Positions 46,266-58,592 of a stretch of 64,000 bases of DNA are shown here, piece by piece. Below the pieces are notes generated by a model. The model had not been told where the DNA came from. It was given only the letters and a program-made list of their open reading frames with translations, and did not search any database. The DNA comes from Sequoia sempervirens. Lineage: Eukaryota; Streptophyta; Pinopsida; Cupressales; Cupressaceae. The stretch spans positions 161,580,635 through 161,644,634 of the forward strand of contig VDFB02047230.1 in the NCBI GenBank assembly GCA_007258455.2, read 5' to 3'. The stretch's first letter is position 1. The number at the start of each line of letters is the position of its first letter. The position numbers were made by a program, and so were the translations under genes.

Positions 46266-48770
46266 ACCTAGGGCCTAAAAATATGTGTCAGGAAAAATGT
46301 TGTATTTAATGTTATTTTTCAGGATAACATTCAAAAATACACTTAATTAAGTCATATGAGGGCATAAAGGGACCAAATAAAGCATGAGAAAGGTGTAAAT
46401 AGTGAAAATATGCCTAGAAAAGTGTGAAAGCTTGTTACAAGACTTTACAACACATCAAAATAGGACTTGTTTAGTGATGAAAATGTGATTTTTAGGTGAA
46501 TTGCAATGAATAGAGTCAAGAAGAATGTAGAAATGTTTTACAACACTTCACAACACCTTCACAATATGTCGTTCTTTCAATTTTAGTACCTAAATAAGCA
46601 TGTTCAAGCCATGCTACAACATAAAATCAGAGCAACATAGTTCCAACACCATGAAACAAGACCTAAAAGGCCATGAAAATGACAAGGGGCCATATTTCTA
46701 TGGCACAACATTTCACTTTTTTTCTTTGTATATTATCCATGTCATGTTTTCCCAATTGGGGCTATTCTCTTCGTACTTACTTCTCTAGGATATTACATGA
46801 TCTTATCCTATGATGGTTATTTACTTATATGATTATATGTTGTATGTTTAATATCATGCTCACAACTTATGATATCATACTAAATATTACATGTTTACGT
46901 TTGATATGACTAGATCATGTTTGTACATCTTATGATATTATGCTTACACTTACTTGCTTATCTTATAGTTCCATGTTTACATCTTATTTATCATACTCAC
47001 ATCCAATTTTTTCATACTTATGTCATTTATCTTCTGGCTACATATCACTTGCTTATAATTCTAGTATATCATGATGTCTTTTACATAATTTTATTTAGAA
47101 CCCTAACTATTGTTCTCAACATTAGGAAGTATATTGTTTCCCCTTGTTACATTGTACTTTCATGCTTATATTGCATCATATTACATTATGACCATTATAA
47201 TATGATTCTACCTATGACCCCTTGTACATGATTATTTTAGTTTTGCATAATCATAGATTTTGCATATCTTCTCCAATTCCTTACATCGCTTGTATGCAAC
47301 TAATTGGAGGGGACATATTATAACACTAATGCTCCTTCAATGCTTATCATTATATAGTAACTATCTTATGGCTTATGATGGCTCCTACACAACCCTTATC
47401 ACTTTTATTTTGTTGAAAGCTCCTTTGCATTCACACCACTCTTTGTTGCAAGCTCCTTCATAGCCATTTTGTTACTTTTACTTTTTGTTTGTTAACATTA
47501 TCAAGTAGTTGTCATTTCTATTTTGATTTTTTTGAAATGCTATTCATGGAATTTTGTGCTTGTAGGTATTAGGATGGAGTGTTTATCATAAGGATTGTGT
47601 ATCCAAATCTTCATCCATATCTATATCCTCTTAGCAAGCACTTGTTATTTACTTCCATATTGATTACTTTTTTACTTTAACATGCATGATTCATAGTAGT
47701 TCAGTTGCAAGTCAAAATGCAAGTAGAATATAAGGGTAAAAAGTGCACACCTTGTGATCTACCGCTCTCTTTTGGATTCACTTTGACCCATTTATCCTAT
47801 ATGCAAGTAATATTGCATGTATACAAGTGGCATGTTATGCATAAAAGCTGGTAACTAATTGGAGCCTTGATTGAAATTGACTCCATTCAACCCAAAGAGT
47901 CTAGACCCAATTTGAATGTTTTCCATTCCATAATGTAGGTCAATTTCATAGGTGCAAATTCAAACCTATACCAAAACTCTAAATATGCATATCTAACATT
48001 GGATTTTAAAATTCAAATTTATTTATGGGCCCAAGCCTACCCCCTTCCTACTAGTTGTTCCTTACCAACTTGAGCATGAAAAATGTGCATGCTAGGGTGT
48101 CCTATTAAAAGACTAATGCTAACTCATTTAATGATGAACTAAAATCTATTTACACATTCATTGCATCAATTGAGCATCATCTTCACATCAACTTACATCA
48201 ACATTTGTATAATTAGAACATATTAGACATATTCCATGATTGCTTGACAAGTCTTTGATCCTTGTTCAAGACTATTAAATCTACTCAAAGTGCTTGACTA
48301 AAGAGAATAACCCCTACACAACAAAATCACATGGTATCTATAGATATCACTATTTCTTAGGTAATAAAGGAAAGAAGGTTGTTGCAAGTCACAATTGCAT
48401 TTTTGTACATTTGGGTCAAAGCCACACTTGTATGAGAACAAGAACACCATACAAGTCAGTCTACAATTTGTTAAAACCATAATGTTATAGATCTAATAGT
48501 AGAATACCTAATTAAAATTTTAAGCATAATCTTCAACAAAATACTCCATTATCACTTCTTAAAGTAAATCCTTGTTCTTATTTAAAAAATATATTTTATA
48601 TTATTACTATCTCAACTCATTTACCTAAATTATATTCATTTCGAGTTTAATGGTTTTATTCTTGTATAATTAAATAATAATATTATTAGTAATATATGAA
48701 ATTATAAAAGATCACCTCTCGTACAATTTCCAACTTGCAGTACAAATCATCCCATTTAGTACCATATTAA

Positions 48771-49226
48771 AACAATGTTGTTTCAATTTAAAAGACCTGA
48801 AAGTCTGTTGGGAAATCAAATCAGATTTTATATATTAACCAGCATCATTTGTGGGATATTGAACACAAGCCTGTGTGTTTCAGAGATTCTGTTTGTAAGT
48901 TTGCCTGGATTTGAGTTTGGATCCTCCATTAATGCTGAAGTGGATATGTGTGGTACTTAGAAGATTGAATGGTGAAAGGAGAGTTTTAATTGCATTTAAG
49001 GTGTATTTCGTGAAGCATATTGTTCTGAATTTCAGTATAAAAAATCCATGGGAAACATGCATTTGGGGCCTGCAAAAATATTTTATCTGCCTCCTTGCCT
49101 TGATTGTTCTATCAATTTCGTATTATCTTCACTGAGTTTTTTCACCTGAATAATCTAACCCTGTATGTAAACTAATCGACAAGGGAACAATTTTGATCTT
49201 TCAAATTTTTCCATATTGTTCTAAAA
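48771..49226 (+). promoter_or_regulatory. Upstream region and probable 5' UTR of the JAC1-like gene
   Basis: Less AT-rich than the DNA to its left and with no gene of its own. The chosen start ATG at 49227 is the first in the long frame. I could not identify a convincing TATA box or transcription start, so the boundary is positional only. Confidence 0.35.
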
Positions 49227-51664
49227 ATGGAAGAATACGAGTATAACAGAGGAATGAACTGCAGCTTTCTGAAAAGCATTGGGAGATTGAATATAACAAA
49301 CTTTGCGGCAAATGTATCGCCCAAGCTTTCAGCAAGAGATTCATATACAGGGTCTCCTGATTTGGCGGATGATTTCAGTGATGTGTTTGGAGGGTCTCCC
49401 AAGTATATTGCACTGAAGCGATTCAAAGATCCTCGAAAAGCCTATTCACTGTTGCAGCCTTCGGGTGGGTTTTCAGGCCTAGTCCAGTCTGAGGTTTCTG
49501 TATTTGGAGAAACCAGGAGAAGATATGTCAGTGATGAATTCTACAATGATATATTTAGTGGAGATACGGTTTCTAATGGCGGAGAAATGTCTGTCAAGTG
49601 TTCGGTAGCTTCGAGATCAACATTCAGGAATCTCAGTCCTGCTCAGACTGCTCTTCCCAGGATTGAATACAAGACCTTGGGCAATAGATCTCTGTCGGCT
49701 CCAAAGCTCAGGTATTTCGATTGTCCAACTTTGTTGAGTATTAAATCTTTCAGTTTTCTGCAGTTGATTTTCATTTTCAAAGAGGTTTCTTTGTTGTCCA
49801 TAGTCGAACAGATAAATTCAAATGCAGTCAATCCAGGAACATTTTTGTAAATATGTTGATTATGGTAAAATATTATGAAACACAGGATTCTGGGAAAAGG
49901 CTCTTAAAATTTTGTTTTGCATTGTATAATTAAAGCCCGAACCAGAAAATTATTTATCTCCTTGTTTTTGCATATCTGCATAATTTTTTGCATTTCTCAA
50001 CGAAGATTTGCTCTGTTTCTGCATTTGTCAAACTCAAATGCAATCAATCCAGAAACTTTTTTGGAAATAAGTTGATTATGGAAAAACAATATAAAAAACA
50101 GGATTTTGGTATAAAACTTCTAAAATTTTGTTTTGCATTGTATAATAAAGCCCTGAATCGGAAAATTATTTTTCTCTCTGTTTTAGCATGTCTGCATATT
50201 TTCTTAGATTTTTCATAAAAAAAATGTTCTGTTTCTACATTATAAACTCAAATACAATCGGACGAGAAACTTTTTTGGAAATAATTATGGTAAACCGTGA
50301 AACAATATGAAATACAGGTTTTTGGGGAAATAAAAATCCTAAAATTTTGTTTTGCGGAAAAATTATTTTTCTCTGTTTTTGCATTTCTGTATATTTACTT
50401 GGATTTCTAAAACAACAAAATTGTTCTGTTCTGCATGTCTGTGTAAGTTTTCTTGGATTTTTTCGACTGAAAATAGGCAAATGAATGCCTTGTTTTGTCC
50501 AGGCAGTCTGTAAACTCCTCAAAACAAGCAGAGTATCCGTCTTTTGGCATATCTTCACATCGTGGTCCTTCCTCACCTGATCCTTCCTCAGATCTTCTAG
50601 AAATTCCTTCTGCACATTGCAGTAAACCCTCCAAAATATGCAAACAGGGGCTTAAAAAGAAGCAAGAACTTGGTGTGTTTCCTCCACGAAGCTCTAACTC
50701 GCGATTTCAAACTTTTCTGGAACCAAGCGCATCTATACCAGGAAGTCCAGCTATATCATGCAGCAATACATCTGATGATGAATTGGGGGAGAATATTCAA
50801 GGATTGGATAAGCATATAAGTGGGGGAGTTTCTAGGCTGGCTGCAGAAAAACATGGCTCAGATAGTGCTGAAGGATCTATTTCAGGAGAAAAGGATGACA
50901 ATGGTTTTGAAAAATCCCGAGAATTGGCTAGCAATGGGTCTTTCCAACGATTAGTAGTTTCCCCGCTTGAGGATCTTCAGCTAAAACATAAGTTAAGGAC
51001 CTGTAGAGATTGGTTTTCGGAGTCCGAAGGGTTGCATTCAAATAGAGAAAGTGGATCCCTTCCAGTAGACGCATTGGGGTTTTTCTCAACCAGAGAAATT
51101 CATTCAAGCATAGGGATCTCTAACACACAAGTAAGCCAAGAGATTGGAGCCAAACGATTTAGCACAAATGATACTGATAGTGGTGAAGAATCAGATGAAC
51201 TTGGATCATACGTAATCGAGATTGACAACAAGAGAGGGGAGACTAATGTTTTTCTTCCTGAAAGGGACATTGGAATAGATATTAGCAATGCTCATAATCT
51301 GTTGATTTCATCGATGAAAGAAACAATGGAAAGTGCCAAAAAGGAATCTCTTCCAAATAGGCCAAGGAAACATTGGAATCACAATGTCAAAGGCAGTAAA
51401 TTGAGACTACCCAGTTTATTACAGGAGACATGTAATTTTGATCCTTTAAGCGAAGCAAAAGCAAGGATGCAAACATTACAAACTATCAAAGGAAAGGGAA
51501 GGGGCAGGGAGTCCAGCAAAATGCCACCTAAACCAAATATACCTGAAACATCTTCATGGCCAACTCCAACTCCAGCAGTGGAACAAAATGCAAAAGAAGA
51601 TTTGCTAAAAGAAATCAAGATGGCAGCTCCATGGGATCCATATACTATTGATCCTTCAACTATG
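49227..51664 (+). CDS. JAC1-like J-domain/auxilin-like protein, first two exons
   Basis: Exon 1 is 49227-49711 (donor AG|GTATTT) and exon 2 is 50503-51664 (acceptor TGTCCAG|, donor ATG|GTATGT). Joined they give exactly 549 codons, with the split codon restoring KLRQSVNSS. The N-terminus has DLADDFSDVFGGSPK, then VFGETRRRYVSDEFYNDIFS. That DVFGG motif followed by VFGE..RRR...D-F-DIF is the pattern of plant JAC1, the auxilin-like cytosolic protein needed for the blue-light chloroplast accumulation movement. The middle is Ser-rich and acidic, as in the family. The end of exon 2 (LSEAKARMQTLQTIKGKGRG, then AAPWDPYTIDPSTM) has no J-domain. That domain should be C-terminal, so the gene is partial here. 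Alternative: a decayed copy. The long open exon 2 favours a real gene. Confidence 0.75.
49811..50490. repeat. ~216-bp minisatellite in intron 1 of the JAC1-like gene
   Basis: Three tandem copies begin near 49812 (CAAATGCAGTCAATCCAG), 50030 (CAAATGCAATCAATCCAG) and 50246 (CAAATACAATCGGACGAG). Each continues through TTGATTATGG-like, CTAAAATTTTGTTTTGC-like and TTTTTGCATNTCTGCATA-like phrases. The last copy decays just before the acceptor at 50502. The array fills almost the whole 791-bp intron. Confidence 0.88.
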
Positions 51665-54498
51665 GTATGTTTTGAAATGACTTATCCCATTAATGCCTTA
51701 AAAAATATATATGTAGTCTGGCTAACTTTTAATAAAAATAAACTAATTTGTTGGACTATTCCACCAAATATGAAGGTGAAGGAGGTTTCTAATGGGATAA
51801 AGAAATGGCACCATCAACAACCAGTGGTTTTCCGAGAAATGCCACTTGCATCAGAAAGACAAGTATAACGCAGGTGCATATTTGGCTGCATTTTTTTCCT
51901 TTTCTTGTGGGCGTCAGTTTGAAGTTTGAACTTGAACTACTTATTAAATTTAGTGACTTTGTAATGTTTTGTTAAAAAATCTTTTTGTAGCACAATAGAA
52001 TCTGCTTTCCATTCACATTGCAGGAGAAAACATTTTTTCAATCTGCTTTCCATCCACATTGCAGGAGAAAACTCTTTTTCATGCCCCAAACCAGAGGATT
52101 AACTAATTTTTCCCTCCCTGAAGAAATTGTTTAGAGCACTTAGAAATTGCTGTATTTTGAGTTGATTATGACAATGTGGATTCTTTTCAGATGTAATAGC
52201 TGAAGAGGAAACTGCAGAAAGCTGGAGAAAAAGATTTGAGAATGAACACCATCTTCAAACTAAAGAGTGCGTGGTATGTTATGCGGCTAGTAAGTCCAAA
52301 TTTTGTAACACAAATTTGTAGAGGTTTTAGCCAATCGAACTAGACATATTCTACTGCTCGTGGTTCATCTTAAATAAACTATGTTTATTCAAAGACGATA
52401 TATTCTTGACATTGTCATTGTAGTTTGGGAAGGTATGAAATGAGCATCCAAATCAAATCAATGAGTTCTCTTCATAAAAATTGACTTCAAAAAGATGTAA
52501 GATCAAATTTAATGGCATTTCATTCTTACCATGCTTAGGGCACTTGGTATTGGTCCTACTTTTATCTAGTTGGTTCAAATGTATTTTTGTATATGTTTAT
52601 GCTTGTCCTACCATTAATGGTGTTCAATAGAAGCACCTTGGCTTCTTTCAATCTGTAAGGCATGGTTGCCTCTTGTGCCCTTACTTTATGTGTTTGATGT
52701 TGAAGCACTTAGTTATCTTCTAGTCAACGCCATCTTCTAGCAACTTGTTAAAGGAATTCCCCTTGGTACTATTTATTAGCAATTGATCAATGTACATTTT
52801 GTAAATGTTTTGTTAGGGATTAGGATCTATTGAAAGTGAATAATTAAACATGAAAGACAAAATATTATAAAAATAAATAATTGAAATATAAATTGTAGAA
52901 TATATAGAGATCAACATGTCACACAAAGATTTACATGAAAAAAATCTTATAATAAAAAACCTCACAAAAACATCATTCTTAATATTTAAGAAAAATTTAT
53001 AATGTTTATCAACTAGACTCATGCACTTTCATAACCTCTTTCCCCCTTCTTCCAATGCCTAAACACCTTTTATAGTTATTTCAAATTCTCTCATATATAT
53101 CCAATATAAAGACTATTCATTCAAATATTTTTATTAATTTTTCTTTCTTATTTAAGATAAAATCCAATACCCTAGTTAATATATTTCTTAATCTTTTGCA
53201 TAAAAGCTAGTGACTTTTCACCAAATAATTATTTTAGGTTGTTTAAGTTGATTGATAAATTAATTAACATTTATGGTGTGACACTATATAACTCACCTCT
53301 AACTTAATATGATTAATGCCATATTTTATATAATAAAGCTAAACATTACAATTATAATAATCTTATTAATATTATTATAACTAAATAAATGAGCATGACT
53401 CCTAATAAACATTATGCTCTAATTTGCATCCCTTTAATGTTTATAAGGAGATCATGTTATTAATTTATTTTAAAATGAAAAGTCAAGATTCTTTATCAAT
53501 GCAAAACTTCTTTGACAAGTATGTCACATGAAATTTATGGGTATGTGCACCAAGTTGTAACACAAGAATGGCTCTTAAGATGCCACTTTTTTTCCTTTTT
53601 TCTTTTTTTTTTTGAAATCAACAAAGTCTATTTTCAGGAGAAAGTGAAGATAGTTATGCTCAAAATTTGAAGATCAAACAAGAACAAGAGTTGGAGTGCT
53701 CTAAATCTACTTTCTAAGCTACTGATTCTAAAAAAATTAACTTTTGTAGTCTTTGTGGACTCCCTAAAAAGTTATTTTTTTTAGAATTTCAAAAATCACA
53801 ACAGTGAGAAATTAGCTAACACCATGTAGTTTATGCCTTTTTTTTCTTTTTTTTTTTCAGTACTTGTAGAATGGAGTCTAGTTTCTAAAAATGTAATTTA
53901 TTTCATGAATGAGTAAAAATCTATACCCAAACTAGTACATGTTGGTTTTTGAAAAAAAATAGAGGCACTAACAAGAGAAGTTATAGATGAAAACCTTAAC
54001 ATAATCAAAACATAAAAAAACTATATATTTAGCTAGCTAAGAGAGAGCCTAATGTCATCACGGTATTTTTATAAATTTGCATTGAAGCACATGCAAACCT
54101 AATGGAGAGCACAACCAAAAATGTGTGAAATTTTGTCACCCTTTTAGAAAATCATGTCCTTGGCATGAAATGGTTGTCCAACCCTTTGGGTTGGATTCCC
54201 AAGGCAAGGTTTGGTATTTCCCAATGCAATCCATTTGGCAAGTGCCAAATTCTACGCCCACCAAATGTGAATGATGATTTTTTTGAATGCATTTTATTTT
54301 TGTTTCTTTTTTCTTTGTCTTTGTCTTTTTTAGTCAGTCAAACTATATACATGAAATAAACATTTAAGTATAAGATTTACTTTCTTATACTTTAAGTTAT
54401 ATTTCATGTATATAGTTTCAGGATGTTTGAGAGTGGTTTCAAATCTCTTAAAGTTAAATGCAAATTTTAGTTTTTGGAAGATCTTATAAATTTTCACT
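51665..54498 (+). other. Probable intron 2 and beyond, no exon confidently placed
   Basis: The reading frame through the 51665 donor continues to a stop at 51868, and 51776-51862 (EVSNGIKKWHHQQPVVF) could be a small phase-0 exon. Another exon-like block lies at 52191-52273 (TTTTCAG acceptor, GTATGT donor; AEEETAESWRKRFENEH). However, the phases do not join cleanly to exon 2, so neither is called. From 52.8 kb the sequence is AT-rich and non-coding. No J-domain HPD motif was found downstream in this window. Confidence 0.4.
54341..54417. repeat. 77-bp long hairpin
   Basis: AACTATATACATGAAATA at the left pairs with TATTTCATGTATATAGTT at the right. Inner arms (TTAAGTATAAGA with TCTTATACTTTAA) also pair, leaving a seven-base loop near 54380. 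Arms are about 34 bp with roughly four mismatches. It may be a tiny foldback element. Confidence 0.8.
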
Positions 54499-54595
54499 TG
54501 GTCAAATTTAAGTAATCGACATGTGTCAAATTTCAATAATCAACATGTCAAATTTCAGTAACTAGGAGGACAAATTTCAGTAATCAACAAGTTGT
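54499..54595. repeat. Four degenerate copies of a ~24-bp repeat
   Basis: GTCAAATTTNAGTAATCNACA-like phrases occur four times in a row just before the pyrimidine tract. Spacing varies by a few bases. Confidence 0.75.
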
Positions 54596-54598
54596 ATC

Positions 54599-57500
54599 AT
54601 CTCTCTCTCTCTCACTCATTGTTCATCTCTTATACTCTAGACCTCTCTCTCACTGTCTTCATCCCTTTATCTCACTATCTTCATCCCTTTATCTAACTCT
54701 CTCTCCCTTGAGCTCAAGAACTCTCTCTCCCTCTCTAATTTTCTCTATCTTCCCTCTCTCTCTCCTTCCCTCTCTACTTCTCTCCATCTTACCTCTCTCT
54801 CTCTCTCCCTCCTTCCTTCCCTCTCTATTTTTTCTATCACCCCCCCTCTCTCTACTTCTCTCTAACATATCCCTCTATACCTCTTTCTCTCTCCCTCCCT
54901 CCTTCCTTCCCTCTCTCAATCTCTCCACCTTCCTCCTTACCCCCGTCTCTCTCTCACCTCTCTCTCCCTCTCTCCCTCCCTCTCTCCTTCCCTCTCTACT
55001 TCTCTATCCCCCCTCCCTCTCTCTACCTATCTCTCTCTCCATCCCTACCTCTCCCTCGATATCTTCTTCCATATCTACTTCTCTCTACCTACCTATCCCT
55101 CTATACCTCTTTCTCCCTCCCTCCCCTCTCTCAATCTCTCCACCTTCCTCCTTCCCTCTCTACTTATTTCTCTATCACCTCTCCCTCTCCCTCTCTCTTC
55201 TCCCCTCTCTACTCTCTCTATCTCAACTCTCTCTTTCCCTACCTCTCCTTCCCTCCCTCTATATCTATCTATCTATCTCTTCCTCTCCCTCCCTCCCTCT
55301 CTATATCTCCTCTCCCTCTCTCTACCTACTTCCTCTCCCCCCTCCTCTCTCTCTCTCTCTCCCTTCCACCCACCTTCACTCTCTAATTATCTCTATCTAA
55401 TCTATCCCTCTATACCTCTTTCTCTCTCCCTTCCTTTCCTATCTCTCACACCTCTATCTCCCTACCTATCCCCCTATCTCTCACCTCTCTCTCACTGCCT
55501 CCCTACCACTCCCCCTCTATTTATCTCTATCCCCCTCCCTCTCTCTCTCTCTCCATCCCTACCTCTCCCTCCATCTCTCTGTCCCTCTCTCTACCCTCTT
55601 TCTATCTCTTCTCGCCCCCCTCTCCCTCTCTCTCTCTCCCTCACCTCCCCCTCCTTCCCTTCTATTTCATTCATATCTCCCTCTCTCTACCTCCCTCTCT
55701 CTCTCTCCATCCCTACCTCTCCCTCCATCTCTCCTTCCCTCTCTACTTCTCTCTACCTACCTATCCCTCCCCCTTTCCCTCTCTATCACCTCTCTCTATC
55801 TCAACTCTCCCTACCTCTCTCTCTACCTCCCTCCTCTATCTCTCTCTCTACCCTCTTTCTATCTTTACTCACCCTCTCTACACCTCTCTCTCTCTCTCTC
55901 TCTCCCCCCTCTCAATCTCTGCCCGCCCTCTCTCTACCTACCTTTCTCTCTCTCTCTCTCTCTAATTCTATCTATCTCAACTATTCATATTTATCTCTCC
56001 CTCCCTCCACTCTCTCTCCCAACCTCTCTCTAATCTCTTTTTCTCTCTCTCCCTACCTATCCCTCCCTCACTCCCTGGAGCCTCTCTCTCTAGGTCACCT
56101 CTATCGCACCTCTCTCTCTCCCTCTCTCTCTCCCTCCCTCTCTCCTTCCCTCTCTATTTCTCTCTATCTCCTCCTCCCTCCCTCTATGTATCTCTCTCTC
56201 TCTCTCTCACCTCTCTCTCTCTCTCTCCATACCTACATCTCCTTCCATCTCTTCTTCCTTCTCTACTTATCTCTACCTACCTATCCCTCTCTCCTTCCCT
56301 GTCTCAACCTCTCCATCTTCCCTCTCTAATTCTCTATCACATCTCTCTCTAGGGAGGGGGAAGGAGGGAGAGGTAGGGAGAGGGGGGAGAGAAAGAGAGG
56401 TAGGGAGAGAGAGAGAAGTGAGATAGAGAGTAGAGGGAGAGAGAGATAGAGAGAGATAAAAGGAGAGGGATAGGTGAGATAGAGAGATGTAGAGGGAAGG
56501 AGGGAGAGAGGAAGGATGGAGAGAGAGAGAGGGGGGATATAGAAAAAATTAGAGAGGGAAGGAGGGAGGGAGGGGAGAGAGAGAGGGAGAGAAAATTAAA
56601 GGGAAGGAGTGAGGGAGAAGTGAGAGAGAGGAAGGGGAGGGAGAGAGAGAGGATGGAGGGAGAGGTAGAGAGCGAGAGCTGAGATCTCTCTCCATGTCTC
56701 TTCCTTCCACCAACCTTCACTCTCTACTCTCTATCTAACCTATCCCTATATACCTCTTTCTCTCTCCCTAACTCCCTCCTTCCCTCTCTCAATATCTCTA
56801 CCTTCCTCCTTACCTCTCTGTACTTCTCTCTATCGCATATCTCTATCACTTTCTCACTCTCTCACTTCTCCCTCCCTCCCCCTCTCTCTCTATCCCCTTC
56901 CTTCTCTACTCTCTTTCTGTCTATCTCACCTCTCTCTCCCTACCTATCTCTCCCTCCCTCCTCTCTCTCTATATCTCACCTCTCTCTCTCCCTCCCTCCC
57001 TACCTCTCCTTCCCTCTCTACTTCTCTCCATCTCCCCCTCCCTCTCTCTATCCACCTCTCTCTCTCTCTTTTTCTTTCTCTCTCTCTCTCTCACCTATCT
57101 CTCCATCCCTACCTCTCCCTCCATCTCTACCTCTCCCTCCATCTCTCATTCCCTCTCTCCTTCTCTTTATCTACCCTCCCTCTCTACCTACCTCTCTCTA
57201 TTTATCTCTCCCCCGCACCTCTGTCTCCATCCCTACCTCTCCCTCCATCTCTCCTTCCCTCTCTACTTCTCTCTACCTACCTATCCCTCTATACCTCTTT
57301 CTCTCTCCCTCCCTCTCCCCCTCTCTCTCTACTATCCCTCTTTACCTCTCCCTCCTTACCCTATCTCTCTCTCCTACCCTCCCTCCTCTCTCTCTCTTCC
57401 ACCAACCTTTTCTCTCTACTCTATATCTAACCTATCCTTATATACCTCTTTCTCCCTCCCTGCCTGCCTGCCTCCCTCCCTCCCTCTCTCAATCTCTTTA

Positions 57501-58592
57501 TCTTCCTCCTTACCTCTCTACTCTCTCTATCACTTCTCTCTCTCTCTCTCTACTCCATCTCCATCCCTCCTTGCCTCTTGTTCCCTCTCTACTTTTCTCT
57601 ATCTCCCCTCCTCTCTCTTCCTACTTCCCTCTCTCTCTCTCTCAACCTTTCTCTCAATCTATCCACCTTCCTCCTCTCTCTACTTCTCTCACTTCCTCTC
57701 TTTCTCCTCTCTCTAATCTCTCTATCTCAACTCTCCCTACATATCTATCCATCCCTCTCTCTTCATCCTCCTCTCTCTCTACCTACCTTTCTCTTTGCTC
57801 CCCTCTTTCTATCTCTCTTTTCTCTCTCTTTACTTTATCTCCCTCTTTACTATATATCTCAACTATCCTTCTTTACCTCTCCCTCCCTCCCCCCCTCTCT
57901 CTCTCTCTATCTCACCTATCTCTCCCTCCCTCCCTACCTCTCTCCTTCCCTCTCTACTTCTCTCTATCTCCCTTCTCCATCTCTCTACCTACCTCTCTAT
58001 CTATAACTCCCTACCACTCTCTCTCTACCTACATCTCTAGCTATCTCTCCCCTCTCCTTCTCTCTACCTACCTCTCTATCTCACTTATACCTCTTTATCT
58101 CTCCCTCCCTCCCCTTTCTCTCTCTGTCACCCTTCCTCCTCTCTCTCTATCTATCTCTTTCTCTCTCTAATGTGCACCAAGATATGATACAGAAAGGGGA
58201 GGAAGGTGGGGAGATTAAGAGAGAGAGGGAAGGAGATAGGGAGGGAGAGAGGTGATAGAGAGAGAGGGGGGAGGGAGGGATATATATGTAGATATGTGAG
58301 ATAGAGAGAGATAAGTAGAGAGGGAAGGAGGAAGGTGGAGAGATTGAGAGAAGTAAGGAGGGAGGGAGGGAGAAAGAGACAAAGGTATAGAGGGATATGT
58401 TAGATAGAGATAAGTAGAGAGGGAAGGTGGGTGAGAGAGAGAGGAGAGAGAGGAGGGAGGTAGGGAGAGACAGTAGAGAGGGAAGGAGAGGGAGAGAGGG
58501 AGGGAGAAGTGAGAGAGAGAGGTAATGGAGAGATGTGATAGAGAGAAGTAGAGAGGGAAGGAGGGAGAAATAAATAGGTATAGAGGGATAGA
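54599..58592. repeat. 4-kb polypyrimidine/polypurine satellite with strand switches
   Basis: The plus strand is almost pure C+T at 54599-56350, A+G at 56351-56683, C+T again at 56684-58168, and A+G at 58191-58592. The tract is not a simple (CT)n. A longer phrase with CTATCCCTCTATACCTCTTT recurs at about 54870, 55100, 55400 and 57280, and its reverse complement appears in the last purine block (about 58385). This suggests amplified cassettes with inverted pieces. Ser/Leu/Pro-rich open frames here (54708-55400, 57571-58170 and others) are by-products. It lies downstream of the JAC1-like exons, possibly within that gene's intron. Confidence 0.95.

Larger units (their letters stand above)
43075..48770. 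other. 5.7-kb stretch without recognisable genes
   Basis: No protein family was recognised in any frame. A weak, broken frame at about 44490-44600 (TKSLMFHDDKIHLLEAIVID) may be old coding debris, but I cannot name it. 46.9-47.5 kb is a Tyr/Leu/His-coding AT-rich stretch with recurring ATCTTATGATAT-like phrases and no gene. Palindromes at 45.44-46.27 kb are listed separately. Confidence 0.5.

Noticed and set aside
46917..47231. 104-codon open frame rich in Leu, Tyr and His
   Set aside because: Its composition follows from AT-rich repeated ATCTTATGATAT-like phrases; no motif or start context was seen.
52191..52273. Possible exon of the JAC1-like gene (AEEETAESWRKRFENEH)
   Set aside because: Good splice-site look-alikes, but its phase cannot follow exon 2 without an intervening exon I could place, so it is not called.
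54708..55400. Long Ser/Leu/Pro-rich open frames in the CT tract (also 56349-56720 minus, 57571-58170, 57578-58006, 58400-58609)
   Set aside because: Near-pure pyrimidine DNA cannot encode stop codons, which all need A or G; the frames are a by-product of the satellite.
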